Source: Lachnospiraceae bacterium MC2017 (lineage in GTDB: Bacteria > Bacillota > Clostridia > Lachnospirales > Lachnospiraceae). From it: 64,000 nucleotides of DNA. The stretch is from assembly GCA_000701625.1 (NCBI GenBank), contig JNJK01000028.1, forward strand, positions 1 through 64,000. The letters run 5' to 3'. Shown here in pieces: positions 44,530 to 54,348 of this stretch; positions within the stretch are counted from its first letter, which is position 1, and the number at the start of each line of letters is the position of its first letter. The notes beneath the pieces were generated by a model that had not been told where the DNA came from, ran no database searches, and saw nothing but the letters and a program-made list of their open reading frames with translations. The translations under genes and the position numbers were made by a program.

Positions 44530-45167
44530 TGGAAATACCTCATCTTTACCCAGTACAGGATAAGAAGATGTCCGGGGTAGAAAGCATAAAAGAAATACTT
44601 AAATCCCGGTCCCTTCTGTCCATTGTAAAGAGAAATCGGCAAAAGTGCAAGGCTGCCAAACGACTGGATATATGATGAAAACAACCTGCAATTTAAGATA
44701 ATGATCGAATTGCATTTGCTGAATTCCAAATCCCTGAACCAGTAAAAACAGCAGACCATCAGAACTCCAATATAACGGTAATCCGAATGTATCATCTGCG
44801 CGATACCGCCAAATGCCGCAATTGCCGCAGCTTTAAGATATAAGCTGTTGCTGAGTTTCATTACCTGAAGTGCCATAAGTCCGAGCAACAGTGTAAAAAA
44901 GACATTCTGATGCAGTGGATCAAATACTTTACCATGGAAGTAAAGATCAAACGGAACCTCTGAAACCAAAGCAAAGAGAAATAGTCGTCCCAGATACTTC
45001 CTGACATTTCGTGTATGACAAAATCCCTCAACGAGCAAAAATGCATATATCGGGAATGCCAGTCTGCCTATATATCTAAGCTCCCTTATCCGTGGATAGA
45101 GCTGTGAGCCGATATGATCAATGAGCATCGCCACGCAGGCTAATAATTTCAACGAAAAAACGCTCAT
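44526..45167 (-). CDS. TraX-family membrane protein
   Basis: A 213-residue membrane protein with about seven helices. The first half is diagnostic: KLLACVAMLIDHIGSQLYP, YIGRLAFPIYAFLLVEGFCH, LFALVSEVPFDLYFHG and NVFFTLLLGL. TraX acetylates pilin in conjugative plasmids, but most chromosomal members in Firmicutes have no pilus and their substrate is unknown. It overlaps both neighbours (ATGA with the debranching-like gene upstream and with DUF5662 downstream), so it is part of that operon. Confidence 0.88.
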   Translation of the reverse strand: MSVFSLKLLACVAMLIDHIGSQLYPRIRELRYIGRLAFPIYAFLLVEGFCHTRNVRKYLGRLFLFALVSEVPFDLYFHGKVFDPLHQNVFFTLLLGLMALQVMKLSNSLYLKAAAIAAFGGIAQMIHSDYRYIGVLMVCCFYWFRDLEFSKCNSIIILNCRLFSSYIQSFGSLALLPISLYNGQKGPGFKYFFYAFYPGHLLILYWVKMRYFQ

Positions 45168-47143
45168 GATCCACTTCTCTTTTTCTTTTTATTTTTGCTT
45201 TTCACCGGCTTATCATCCTCAGTCATAAGGATTCGCACACTTCTCGGAGGGATCGTTATAAGACTTCCGTCATCAGGATCTTTTTTTGAAGATTTCTCCA
45301 TCTCACCTGTCGCAAGCACTTCCGTCCACTTTTTCCCTACCGGAGCCTTCGGCACTGCAAGCTGTTTACTCTGCCAATACATATTGAATGCCAGATAAAA
45401 ATCTCTATCGGGCTTTCCATCCGGAAGGATCTCATAAGCCCCTGCATATAAAACACCAATATGCCTGAAATAATCTTCATAACGTGGAGCCCATGCCTGT
45501 TCTCCGTGAAATGAGATATCCGGCCATCCATAATTTCTGAAATCGGTATACTTCTTTGCCTCTGCACTCCTAAATACAGGATGATCCTTTCTGAAAGCAA
45601 TGAGAAACTTTACAAACTCATATACTTCACTGTTTTTTGAAAGTTGCTCCCAATTAAGCCAGTTTACAGAATTATCCTGACAGTATGGATTATTATTACC
45701 GTGTCTCGTGTGCAGAAATTCATCTCCGGCAGTGATCTCGGGTATACCCTGGGACAAAAACAGCATTACGAGCGCATTGCGTACCTGTCTGCGACGCAGG
45801 CGAAGTACAGGTTTCCTTCGCGTAGCGCCTTCTGCTCCGCAGTTCCATGAATAGTTGTAATCCGTTCCGTCTGTATTGTTTTCTCCGTTGGCTTCGTTAT
45901 GTTTTCCGTCATAACTCACCATATCATTTAAGGTGAATCCCGCATAACTCGACAAGAAATTCACTACAGCATATCTCTGAGGATGTTCCGCTATATGCCC
46001 CTGAAACGCTCTCAGCATATCGGAATCACTCTTCAAATAGCGGCGGATATCATATAAAAACGGATCATTTAAAACCGCAAGATTAGGAATCTTATCCTGC
46101 CTCAGATACGTATGCACATCTCCGCCTCCGGCAGTAAATGCCGCACAGGAGGATGCTATACGCTCTATATCCTGCGGAACATGCTCCAGTATGATCTTTA
46201 CAGTAGAAAGATACGGATCAGTAAGGATCTCCTCTGCAGGAACAGCTACCCCCAGTATCCTGAATCCATCCACATGATAACGTATTCTCCAGAATCTGAG
46301 CACCTGCAGGATAAATGCCTTTGACATTTCAGGTTCAAAGTAAAAATCTGTCAGTACTTCTATGCCGGCCTCATGATATGCAAGAACAAGCTGTTTAAAT
46401 GATTCCGGTCCGTTTCCATTCGCAGAATAGCTGTTTTTAGGCGTGAAATAATTTCCTCTTGTAAAGCCCCAGTAATTTATCCTGCGGCCCATATGTCCTT
46501 TTTTACCCGCTTCTTCAGCTTCAGTAGTAGTACGCGCCTTTTTCTCCGGCATGACTTCATTAAAATCATAAACAGGCATAAACTCTGCTGTGTTTATACC
46601 AAGTTCTTTTATGTAGGGCAGTTTTTCGACAGCACCTTCAAAAGTTCCGGGATATGCAACTTTGCTGCTCTTATGCATCGTAAAACCACGGACATGCATG
46701 TAATAGAGCATCATTTCATTCCAGGGTCTCTGAATAGGTCTGTCATTTTTCCATGCATCAGACGATTCCGTTCCCGTTTCTTCCACCGGTATCAGAGCCT
46801 TTGGCTGGAAATGTCCCCATCTCTCATCTCCTATAGTCCTTAACGCAAAAGGATCGACAAATTCTCTTTTTCCGCTCTTTAAAAGACATGAGAATCTCCC
46901 AGGTTCCAATAATCCGGGACCGGAAATCTCCATCGCATACACTCTGCCCACGATTCCTTCTTTTGGAAACGGTATTTCTCTCGAAGCTCCGCTTTTACGG
47001 TCAAAAAGAACGAGAGAAAGCCCTTCCCCCGTTCTTCCGCAAGCCGCAATATGCACCCTGTCACCAACGACCTGCATACCAAGGGGCATCGGTGCTCCGG
47101 GCTGAACTTCTATCTGAATTACTTCTGTACTGTTATCTGCCAT
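45164..47143 (-). CDS. Glycogen-debranching-like protein (GH13 fold), probably catalytically inactive
   Basis: A 659-residue homologue of GlgX/isoamylase: an N-terminal CBM48-like domain (about 10-120), a (beta/alpha)8 barrel (about 140-560) and a C-terminal beta domain, with a basic Lys-rich tail (NKKKKRSGS). The key GH13 motifs are changed. The nucleophile motif reads VDGFRILG: Arg295 is kept but Leu297 stands where Asp is required. Motif IV reads LSSYAGFTLNDMVS, with Tyr-Ala in place of His-Asp (Ala401). Motif I is LTDFYFEPEM in place of DVVYNH. A Glu survives at 320. Flanking residues, including YDGKHNEANGE, are well conserved. The open frame is intact, so it looks like a maintained pseudoenzyme, perhaps a glycan-binding or regulatory protein. 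Confidence 0.85.
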   Translation of the reverse strand: MADNSTEVIQIEVQPGAPMPLGMQVVGDRVHIAACGRTGEGLSLVLFDRKSGASREIPFPKEGIVGRVYAMEISGPGLLEPGRFSCLLKSGKREFVDPFALRTIGDERWGHFQPKALIPVEETGTESSDAWKNDRPIQRPWNEMMLYYMHVRGFTMHKSSKVAYPGTFEGAVEKLPYIKELGINTAEFMPVYDFNEVMPEKKARTTTEAEEAGKKGHMGRRINYWGFTRGNYFTPKNSYSANGNGPESFKQLVLAYHEAGIEVLTDFYFEPEMSKAFILQVLRFWRIRYHVDGFRILGVAVPAEEILTDPYLSTVKIILEHVPQDIERIASSCAAFTAGGGDVHTYLRQDKIPNLAVLNDPFLYDIRRYLKSDSDMLRAFQGHIAEHPQRYAVVNFLSSYAGFTLNDMVSYDGKHNEANGENNTDGTDYNYSWNCGAEGATRRKPVLRLRRRQVRNALVMLFLSQGIPEITAGDEFLHTRHGNNNPYCQDNSVNWLNWEQLSKNSEVYEFVKFLIAFRKDHPVFRSAEAKKYTDFRNYGWPDISFHGEQAWAPRYEDYFRHIGVLYAGAYEILPDGKPDRDFYLAFNMYWQSKQLAVPKAPVGKKWTEVLATGEMEKSSKKDPDDGSLITIPPRSVRILMTEDDKPVKSKNKKKKRSGS

Positions 47144-47298
47144 TTTTCATCTTTCTCTGCACTGTCATTACTACGGTAATTAAATATTGCGATCAATATC
47201 AGCCTCTTAACGGTCGTAGTTGGAGCAGCGCAGAATTGTTGCAACAAACGATATTCTGTTTAATTGTAACACAGAACAACTTTTTGCGCGAGGTTTTA
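47144..47298. other. Short spacer with no gene
   Basis: About 155 bp between the helicase stop and the debranching-like start, both on the minus strand. It contains the palindrome TTGTTGCAACAA (47234-47245) and a possible weak hairpin TTCTGT/ACAGAA that might end the gltX-helicase message. The promoter of the following operon should lie here, but I cannot place it confidently. Confidence 0.35.
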
Positions 47299-49143
47299 TC
47301 AAATCTGTCTCAAAAAACGCGATGCTGCCAGTGCCTTACCATGGTCATCTTTTATATACCATATATGCAGCTGTTCCTCCGCCCGTGTCATTCCAACGTA
47401 AAAAAGACGACGTTCTTCCTCAATATCACTTTTTAGGACTGACTTATCCGACGGAAGTATCCCTTCGTTGACATCAGGCAAAAATACCTCCTTAAACTCC
47501 AGCCCTTTTGACCTGTGCAGAGTCATTATAGTTACAGCATCCTGATCGATGCTTTCACTTCCTCTCTGTTGTATCTTCTGTATCTCATACCTGTACTGCT
47601 CCGCCGCTTCCTCCCATGCAGCAAAGGATCTGAATCCACGTGCCCTTTCCTTCATCTCCTCTGCTTTAACTTTCAGTTCCCGATACTCAAGCTTTTTCTT
47701 TTCCGCATAATCTTTTAGATAATTAAGATACCCCATTCCATTAAGAATAAAATGAACCGCAGCATATGGTCTCATTTTCGATAAAGCAGCCAGATCCCGT
47801 CTGTATTTCGATATTTGAGAAAGCGTTTTCACGTCGTATTTATGGTAGTCTTCGAGTTCACTAAAATTAAACTCACTACTTCTCACCGCATTTCTGCTGA
47901 TGCACCTGTATGGTCTGTTCATCACCCTGTATAACGTCCTCCTGCTCATATCTCCTCCCGCCTGACGAAGATAGGCAAAAATATCCTGAGCGATAAAGTG
48001 GTCATAAGGATTTATGATTTTTTCTCGTGAACGGCACGGAATGTCAAAAGAGGTCAGCTTTTCTGCGATAAACGATACGAGACTATTAGTCCTGACAAGG
48101 ATAGCACAATCATTAAGCTGACCTTTTCTATTTTTTAATCCATCCCTCAGAGCTTCTATTTCCTCTTCTCTTCCCTTAAATTCCATAATATCGACCCTGT
48201 CTGACGCATACGGTCTGTCATCAATATGTTCCTTTTTATTAGCCTGTATCTCTTTATCCAGACGATTTTCATTTTCTGCGATGACCTTTGAAGCAGCGTC
48301 AACTATTTCTGCATGTGATCGGTAATTTGTGCTGAGATTTATCACCACAGCTCCAGGGTAATCTCTGATAAAGTCCTGCATGACAGATGGGTCAGCTCCC
48401 CGAAAAGAATAAATCGACTGGTCATCATCCCCGACAAGAAAAAGATTTGCGTTATGCCCAGCCAACATACGTACTCCCTTATATTGTGCCGGATCCATAT
48501 CCTGACATTCGTCTACAAGGATAAATCTAAATTTTTCCTGCCAACGGCGTAACACTTCCGGACGCTCACTAAAAAGCCTCACGACTCTCAGTACCATATC
48601 ATCAAAGTCAATAAGGCGAAGATCATTCATCCTTTGCCTGTAAAGCCTGCAAACCTCCGGAAAAAGATTCTCAGACAATACTGCTGATGACACTTCTTCC
48701 GGTGCTTTGCCACACTTTACACGACTGATCTCAGACAGCAATGTAACAGCAGAACGACGAAAATCTAATATTTCCACTTCTTTCTGCGCCAGAATCTCGC
48801 TCAGGATATTAAATTGAATCTCAGGATTTATAATATTTTCTGAAGTGAAACGATAGGTATTTCTAAGAATATGAAAGAATACGGAATGAAATGTTCCAAA
48901 AGTGACAGATGCCGCAGCATCTCCAAGAAGTTCCTGTGCACGCCTTTTCATCTCTGCACCGGCAGCACGGGTAAATGTGATGGTTAAAATAGAAGAAGGA
49001 TCAATATGTGCCTCTGAAACAAGATACTGCAGGCGATTCACCAATACACGGGTCTTTCCGGCCCCAGGTCCCGCGACTACCATCGCGGGACCATATATAT
49101 GAGTTACTGCCTGCAGCTGTTCATCAGATAATGAGATATTCAG
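47299..49143 (-). CDS. UvrD/Rep-family DNA helicase with atypical start codon
   Basis: A superfamily 1A 3'-5' helicase, about 614 residues, for repair or replication restart. Motifs in order: Q motif LSDEQLQAV, Walker A GPGAGKT, Ia [65 protein letters not shown] and [15 protein letters not shown]. The first ATG (49083) would cut off the Q motif and the residues [19 protein letters not shown] that precede Walker A. The frame is open upstream, and the conserved start aligns with CTG at 49143, whose CTGA overlaps the gltX stop. I therefore place the start there. A lost or unusual start codon, or a sequence error, is the main uncertainty. Confidence 0.8.
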   Translation of the reverse strand: MNISLSDEQLQAVTHIYGPAMVVAGPGAGKTRVLVNRLQYLVSEAHIDPSSILTITFTRAAGAEMKRRAQELLGDAAASVTFGTFHSVFFHILRNTYRFTSENIINPEIQFNILSEILAQKEVEILDFRRSAVTLLSEISRVKCGKAPEEVSSAVLSENLFPEVCRLYRQRMNDLRLIDFDDMVLRVVRLFSERPEVLRRWQEKFRFILVDECQDMDPAQYKGVRMLAGHNANLFLVGDDDQSIYSFRGADPSVMQDFIRDYPGAVVINLSTNYRSHAEIVDAASKVIAENENRLDKEIQANKKEHIDDRPYASDRVDIMEFKGREEEIEALRDGLKNRKGQLNDCAILVRTNSLVSFIAEKLTSFDIPCRSREKIINPYDHFIAQDIFAYLRQAGGDMSRRTLYRVMNRPYRCISRNAVRSSEFNFSELEDYHKYDVKTLSQISKYRRDLAALSKMRPYAAVHFILNGMGYLNYLKDYAEKKKLEYRELKVKAEEMKERARGFRSFAAWEEAAEQYRYEIQKIQQRGSESIDQDAVTIMTLHRSKGLEFKEVFLPDVNEGILPSDKSVLKSDIEEERRLFYVGMTRAEEQLHIWYIKDDHGKALAASRFLRQI

Positions 49144-50594
49144 GATAACTTTTCGATAGCCTTTCTGATCCTGTTAAGAGATTCTTCCTTGCCAAGAATC
49201 TCCATGATCTCAGTAGCACCGCCCGGTGTCATCTGCTTACCGGATACAGCGGTACGGATCGGCCAGAGGACATATCCGTTCTTATAGCCCTTCTCCTCAG
49301 TAAATGCCTTAAGCAGAGAATACAGCCCATCATTACTGTAATCATCTGTTTCTTCCAGTCTCGGAAGGATTTCTTTAAGTACAGAAAGTGAAGTCTCAGC
49401 ATTAGTCTTCATTTTCTTATGAGTATACATAGCGATATCATACTCCGGAACAGCCTCAAAGAAATCTATAAGATCTGCGATATCCGGGAAGACCTCAATT
49501 CTGGACTGTACAAGTGATGCGATCTTCTTCAGATCACAGTCTCTCTTTACCACTTCCCTGATATAAGGAAGAGCCTTCTCATAGAAGCTGTCGAAATCCA
49601 TCTTCTTAATGTATTCGCCATTCATCCACTTAAGCTTATTGTAATCAAATACCGCAGGGCTCTTGCTCATATGATGATAATCAAACTTTGCGATAAGTTC
49701 TTCCATGGACATGATTTCCTGATTATCCTCAGGCGACCATCCCAGAAGTGCTACGAAGTTTACAACAGCTTCTGCAAGGAATCCCTGCTCGATGAGATCC
49801 TCGAAAGAACTGTGACCGCTTCTCTTACTGAGCTTTTTATGTGTCTCGTCAGTAATAAGCGGGCAATGGATGTACTCCGGAACTTCCCAGCCAAATGCCT
49901 CATAAAGACGATTGTACTTAGGAGAAGATGAGAGATACTCATTTCCACGAACTACATGAGTGATTCCCATAAGATGGTCATCTACTACATTTGCAAAGTT
50001 GTATGTCGGGAATCCATCAGACTTAATGAGGATCATATCATCAAGCTCAGCATTGCTAACCGTGATATCACCGTAAATATCATCATGAAAAGTTGTAGTA
50101 CCCTCAGTCGGATTGTTCTGACGTATAACGAACGGCATACCTGCTTTGAGATTTGCCTCTACCTCTTCCTTTGAGAGGTTAGCACAATGCTTATCATAAA
50201 CAGATATGGTCTTTCCGCTCTCATCAACAGTCTGCTTGAGAGATGCCAGACGCTCCGGTGTACAGAAACAGTAATAAGCTTCGCCCTTTTCAACAAGCTT
50301 CTTTGCATACTCCATGTAAATTCCACACTTTACACGCTCAGACTGTACATACGGACCTACGCCCTTGTCCTTATCAGGACCTTCGTCGTATTCAATTCCT
50401 GTATCTGCAAGTGTTTTATAAATAATATCTACTGCGCCTTCTACCTCACGCTTCTGATCAGTATCCTCTATACGAAAGATAAAATCTCCGCCGGCGTGAC
50501 GGGTAATGAGATAAGCGTAAAGCGCTGTTCTTAAATTTCCAACATGCATACGACCCGTAGGGCTCGGTGCAAATCTGGTTCTAACCTTAGACAT
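49140..50594 (-). CDS. gltX: Glutamate-tRNA ligase
   Basis: Charges tRNA-Glu (and in many Firmicutes also tRNA-Gln, for later amidation). A 484-residue class I synthetase: [19 protein letters not shown] carries the HIGH-type motif, [18 protein letters not shown] lies in the substrate region and [13 protein letters not shown] is the KMSKS loop. The C-terminal helical anticodon domain is complete (ends [11 protein letters not shown]). Start at ATG 50594 with AAGGAG upstream. Its TGA overlaps the presumed start of the helicase gene. Confidence 0.97.
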   Translation of the reverse strand: MSKVRTRFAPSPTGRMHVGNLRTALYAYLITRHAGGDFIFRIEDTDQKREVEGAVDIIYKTLADTGIEYDEGPDKDKGVGPYVQSERVKCGIYMEYAKKLVEKGEAYYCFCTPERLASLKQTVDESGKTISVYDKHCANLSKEEVEANLKAGMPFVIRQNNPTEGTTTFHDDIYGDITVSNAELDDMILIKSDGFPTYNFANVVDDHLMGITHVVRGNEYLSSSPKYNRLYEAFGWEVPEYIHCPLITDETHKKLSKRSGHSSFEDLIEQGFLAEAVVNFVALLGWSPEDNQEIMSMEELIAKFDYHHMSKSPAVFDYNKLKWMNGEYIKKMDFDSFYEKALPYIREVVKRDCDLKKIASLVQSRIEVFPDIADLIDFFEAVPEYDIAMYTHKKMKTNAETSLSVLKEILPRLEETDDYSNDGLYSLLKAFTEEKGYKNGYVLWPIRTAVSGKQMTPGGATEIMEILGKEESLNRIRKAIEKLS

Positions 50595-50647
50595 GAATCT
50601 TTAGCTCCTTTCAAACTTATAAAATATAGCACATCGAAAACCGAGAA

Positions 50648-52609
50648 TCAAGAATCCAACTGTCCCCCCGGAGGTGCATCCAGCTTTTCTTCAGGATCTG
50701 TATCAGTGCTTTCCGGATTTGACGGTTCATAATTCTCTGCTTCCTCGTCTTTCTCCTTCTGCTTGTCTTCATCATCGTCATCATCATCGTCTTCGTCGTC
50801 TTCATCTTCGTCTTCTTCGTCTTCGTCATCTTCTTCGTCGTCTTCATCTTCGTCTTCTTCGTCTTCGTCATCATCATCGTCTGAATCATCCTCATCAGAA
50901 TCATCGGAATCATCATCCTCATCGTCCTGTTCTTCCGTTGATTCCTCCTCATCAGGATCATCTGAAGAACCTTTTCCGGCACTTGCCTGGATTTCTCTCA
51001 AAATGTCATAATCATAGTCAATTTCATCACCATCTGATTTAACATATCGGAAGTAGAATACGGGAGAAGTTCCGTTATTACCAAATTCCTCACCTACATG
51101 AAGAGACACATTCCCTGCAGCACTGGACTCATGGACATACATTTGCTCTGTACCGTCATCGGTCTCTACATATCCCAAAAAGATACCCGCATGTCCGTAA
51201 CTGTGACTGCCGTCATGACCATAAACCATAATGTCGCCTGCACGAACATTATCCAAACCTTTCACTATGTTATTCTGCTCATCTTCCACTGCTATAAGCT
51301 TCAGGAAACCTCCGCCCTGTGAAAAGATCATACTATCCGTATTACAATATCCAAGACTGTTATTAAGTGCCAGCAAATATATATAATCAACCCAATGTGA
51401 GCAATCCATTCCTGAGATTTCTTCACAGGCCGCAACTATATCTTCATCAGCAACTATAGGAAAATCATCTTCTCCTAGTTCTGAGTAATCGGGTCTCAAA
51501 GGCTGGGCTCCACCAAGGATATACGGGATACGCCCTACAGTAAGTAGTGCTGACTTTACGATACGGTATTCCCGCTCTGACAGACCATCATTATATTTCC
51601 ATGTCAACTGCATCACAGTCCGGATATCCTCAGTACTTAACGGATCATTTGTAGTTATCGCATTTTCCGAGACATTGTAAGATTCCAACTCCAGTTCATC
51701 CCTCGACAGATGATCGGATTTGTCATAAATATCTCCGAGAGACGCATCTCCTGCTCCCTCAATTTCTTTCCGGAAGCCCGCTGCCGTCAGACTATCGAGC
51801 CTTTCCTGCTCTGCCTTCTTTCTCGCTTCCTCATCTTTCAGATATTTCTGATAAGCAATCTGATTTTCATATGCCGACTTAACAGCATAGTCAAAAATCG
51901 GAGATGTATAGTTAAATATCAGTCCAAGCGCCATTACAAGGCAGGCAGAAATCGCCTTTACCCGCATGGCTTCGACTTTTATAGAAAATGCAGAAACTCT
52001 CCTGAAAGGTATCGGATTCATCCACCTGGTATGGCGTTTCCACGGTGTCCTTGCAGCTTCTTTCTTAACTTTTCTAAGCTCTCTACGGTAATGATAGCTT
52101 TCTCCAAAGAAACCAAGATGCTTCTGTGGTCCCAGATATACTCTGTCCTTACTAAAATATTTAAGGAAACGACGTATCAGATACGGAATATCTAACGGCG
52201 GGAATGACAGCATATCGATAAATCCCGGACCGTTTTTCGGATAATATTGATGTGCATATCTCCGGATCTCGGCAAATCTGGCTCTTCTTTTTCTGTTAAA
52301 AACCGTAATTTTCCATGCAAGCCAACTCTGATGCCTTTGCTTCTGAGGTCCAGGTACTATATAGTTTTTGCCAAAAATATACTGTATCCCGGAAAGCAGC
52401 CTATCCATACTAAATGGCGGAAATTCCATCATATCTATGATGCCCGGTCCTGTAATTTCCGGAAAACCATCAACCCTCTTAGCTCTCTTTTCCGCTGCAC
52501 GCTTATTAAGCCAGGACGCAGTCGGACCCAGATGTTTCTGCGGTCCAAGTGCAATTCTGTCCTGGCTGAAAAATTTCCGTATTCTTTTCAGATGATATAT
52601 CAGATGCAT
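50648..52609 (-). CDS. Single-pass NlpC/P60-type wall hydrolase with N-terminal repeats and acidic tail
   Basis: A 653-residue protein with four parts. (1) A basic cytoplasmic region (1-210) built of about 2.5 repeats: LGPQKHLG at 21, VPGPQKQR at 86 and LGPQKHLG at 159; GPGIIDM..FPP at 54 and GPGFIDM..FPP at 128. (2) A membrane helix, about 217-237. (3) An outer Lys/Glu linker and a cysteine peptidase domain (about 325-525) with Cys403 in GMDCSHWVDYIYLL, His473 in SYGHAGIFLGY and a third polar residue His493 (YVHESSAAG), the NlpC/P60 arrangement for cutting peptidoglycan. (4) A tail of about 85 residues rich in Asp and Glu (549-635). Start ATG 52609 after GAGGAAA. I do not recognise the repeat region. 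Confidence 0.75.
   Translation of the reverse strand: MHLIYHLKRIRKFFSQDRIALGPQKHLGPTASWLNKRAAEKRAKRVDGFPEITGPGIIDMMEFPPFSMDRLLSGIQYIFGKNYIVPGPQKQRHQSWLAWKITVFNRKRRARFAEIRRYAHQYYPKNGPGFIDMLSFPPLDIPYLIRRFLKYFSKDRVYLGPQKHLGFFGESYHYRRELRKVKKEAARTPWKRHTRWMNPIPFRRVSAFSIKVEAMRVKAISACLVMALGLIFNYTSPIFDYAVKSAYENQIAYQKYLKDEEARKKAEQERLDSLTAAGFRKEIEGAGDASLGDIYDKSDHLSRDELELESYNVSENAITTNDPLSTEDIRTVMQLTWKYNDGLSEREYRIVKSALLTVGRIPYILGGAQPLRPDYSELGEDDFPIVADEDIVAACEEISGMDCSHWVDYIYLLALNNSLGYCNTDSMIFSQGGGFLKLIAVEDEQNNIVKGLDNVRAGDIMVYGHDGSHSYGHAGIFLGYVETDDGTEQMYVHESSAAGNVSLHVGEEFGNNGTSPVFYFRYVKSDGDEIDYDYDILREIQASAGKGSSDDPDEEESTEEQDDEDDDSDDSDEDDSDDDDDEDEEDEDEDDEEDDEDEEDEDEDDEDDDDDDDEDKQKEKDEEAENYEPSNPESTDTDPEEKLDAPPGGQLDS
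50791..50873. repeat. 42-bp tandem duplication inside the acidic tail coding region
   Basis: Two near-identical copies of a 42-bp unit (from 50791 and from 50833) encode repeated Asp/Glu blocks. The surrounding GAT/GAA triplet runs (50768-50930) suggest that the tail length changes by slippage, always in frame. Confidence 0.75.
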
Positions 52610-52973
52610 CAGTTTCCTCGTTAAATTGCCATTGAACTGTCAACACCGGCTCAAAGACATAATTATAATAATTTTATTCTACTTTTAGATTCCTTGCAAT
52701 TCATATAAGTTAAAGAGTTTCTTATTATTTTATGATGACGCTGCTGTTTACTCACTATTAGCTCACAACATCAACAGATTTTGCGTTTAATTTTTTTACA
52801 ATTTTTTTTATTTTATTATTATTGAACATCCTAAATTAATTTACTATAATGTAAAAACTATTCATTTAAGATAGGATTTTTTTTGCCGTACGTTTTTTTC
52901 ATAACATTACAAAAACGGGCATCCGGCAATATTTAGACAGGTATAAACTGACATTTATAGAGGAGATGACCAA
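52610..52973. other. Divergent intergenic region, NlpC/P60 gene and MATE gene
   Basis: 363 bp of very AT-rich DNA between divergent genes. It holds the MATE promoter at 52823-52850 and, presumably, a promoter for the NlpC/P60 gene that I could not place. The 117-nt MATE leader contains a long T-run and GCCGTACG/GGGCATCCGGC-like GC patches but no riboswitch that I recognise. Confidence 0.5.
52823..52850 (+). promoter_or_regulatory. Promoter of the MATE gene
   Basis: TTGAAC (52823-52828) and TATAAT (52845-52850) are 16-17 bp apart, a strong sigma-A match. The start would lie near 52857, giving a leader of about 117 nt. Confidence 0.7.
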
Positions 52974-54323
52974 ATGCAGCAGGACATGACCAAAGGACCG
53001 ATTCTATCGGCTATTCTAAAATTTACTATTCCTCTTTTCATCGGAAATATGTTTCAGCAGTTCTACAATATGGCAGATACTGTCATCGTAGGGCGTTTCG
53101 TAGGCGAGGGCGCGCTGGCTGCTGTAGGCTCTACAGGAACTGTTATGTTTTTGCTTATGGGATTTGCCGTGGGAATGACTTCCGGCTTTTCCATACCTAC
53201 CAGCCAGTATTACGGTGCCGGAGATAAAAGGGGTGTCCGTGCGACTATCGGAACAGGAACGATACTCACACTGATAATCGCTGTACTTCTTACTATCGGT
53301 TCCACACTGATGGTAAATGACCTTCTGGTACTTATGAATACGCCTTCAGACATAATAGCCGATGCGAAAAGCTATCTCTCGGTTATCTGTCTCGGTCTGT
53401 CATCCTGCATTTTTTATAATTTGTTTTCCGGATATCTTCGTGCCGTCGGAAACAGCCAGGCGCCTCTGTTTTTCTTGGTTTTCTCCGCGATACTGAATAT
53501 CATACTTGACCTGATACTCATCATAAATTTCCATATGGGTGTCGCAGGTGCAGCGCTGGCAACAGTACTGTCTCAGGGAATCTCAGCTGTCCTCTGTGTT
53601 ATATATATTTTCGCAAGGGTTAAAATGCTGATTCCTAAGCCCTCTGAATGGCGTATAGATCTGCATATCGCTGTTCAGCAGATGAAAATGGGGGTTCCTA
53701 TGGCTTTACAGTTTGCCATAACAGCTTCCGGTACAATGATCATGCAGACAGCTATAAATCTCTTTGGTTCTACTGCTGTCGCTGCTTTTACCGCCGCTTC
53801 AAAGGTTCAGAATCTGCTCACTCAGGGCATGCTCTCAATGGGACAGACCATGGCTACCTACTGCGGTCAGAACTACGGAAGCGGAAACGTATCACGTCTA
53901 AAGACCGGTGTGAAACGTGCCGTACAGGTAGAGATCGTCTATTCGCTGCTCGCGGCTCTCCTTTTTTATTTACTGCTTCCAAATATGGTCTCCCTGTTTT
54001 TCTCAGGAGACATCGGACTCGCAGAACTTCTGCCATGGGCACGTACCTATGCAACTGTCAGCATGATCTTCTACATCCCGCTGAGCTTCATTTTTATATT
54101 CCGGAGCGCGATGGAAGGATGCGGCTCTGCACTGCTGGTCCTCTGCTGCGGTATTGTAGAATTCATAGCCAGATGCGGTGTTGCGTTCCTCGCAATGCAG
54201 GTAAAAAGCTATCTCCTGGCAGTTTCCTGTGATCCTGCCGCATGGTTCGCCGCAGCTGTCTTTTCCGCATTTGCATTCATATACGTAATTAAAAATGTAG
54301 AAAAAACTATGTCAAAATCATAA
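52974..54323 (+). CDS. MATE-family multidrug/organic cation efflux pump
   Basis: A 449-residue inner-membrane antiporter with 12 helices in two homologous halves. N terminus MTKGPILSAILKFTIPLFIG and MFQQFYNMADTVIVGRFVG are hallmarks of the DinF/NorM-like MATE subgroup common in Clostridia; the second half includes MGQTMATYCGQNYGSG. Sodium- or proton-driven export of drugs or metabolites is expected, but the substrate is unknown. ATG 52974 follows GAGGAG. Monocistronic, with its own promoter and terminator. Confidence 0.92.
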   Translation: MQQDMTKGPILSAILKFTIPLFIGNMFQQFYNMADTVIVGRFVGEGALAAVGSTGTVMFLLMGFAVGMTSGFSIPTSQYYGAGDKRGVRATIGTGTILTLIIAVLLTIGSTLMVNDLLVLMNTPSDIIADAKSYLSVICLGLSSCIFYNLFSGYLRAVGNSQAPLFFLVFSAILNIILDLILIINFHMGVAGAALATVLSQGISAVLCVIYIFARVKMLIPKPSEWRIDLHIAVQQMKMGVPMALQFAITASGTMIMQTAINLFGSTAVAAFTAASKVQNLLTQGMLSMGQTMATYCGQNYGSGNVSRLKTGVKRAVQVEIVYSLLAALLFYLLLPNMVSLFFSGDIGLAELLPWARTYATVSMIFYIPLSFIFIFRSAMEGCGSALLVLCCGIVEFIARCGVAFLAMQVKSYLLAVSCDPAAWFAAAVFSAFAFIYVIKNVEKTMSKS

Positions 54324-54348
54324 ACTCCAGATCACATAGATACTGATA

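Noticed and set aside
47299-49083. Helicase starting at ATG 49083
   Set aside because: This start would remove the Q motif and leave only two residues before the Walker A strand. The conserved frame is open up to the gltX stop.
50763-51011. Plus-strand poly-serine frame of 82 residues
   Set aside because: It is the reverse reading of the Asp/Glu tail of the NlpC/P60 gene (TCATC triplets). No ribosome binding site and no non-repeat content.
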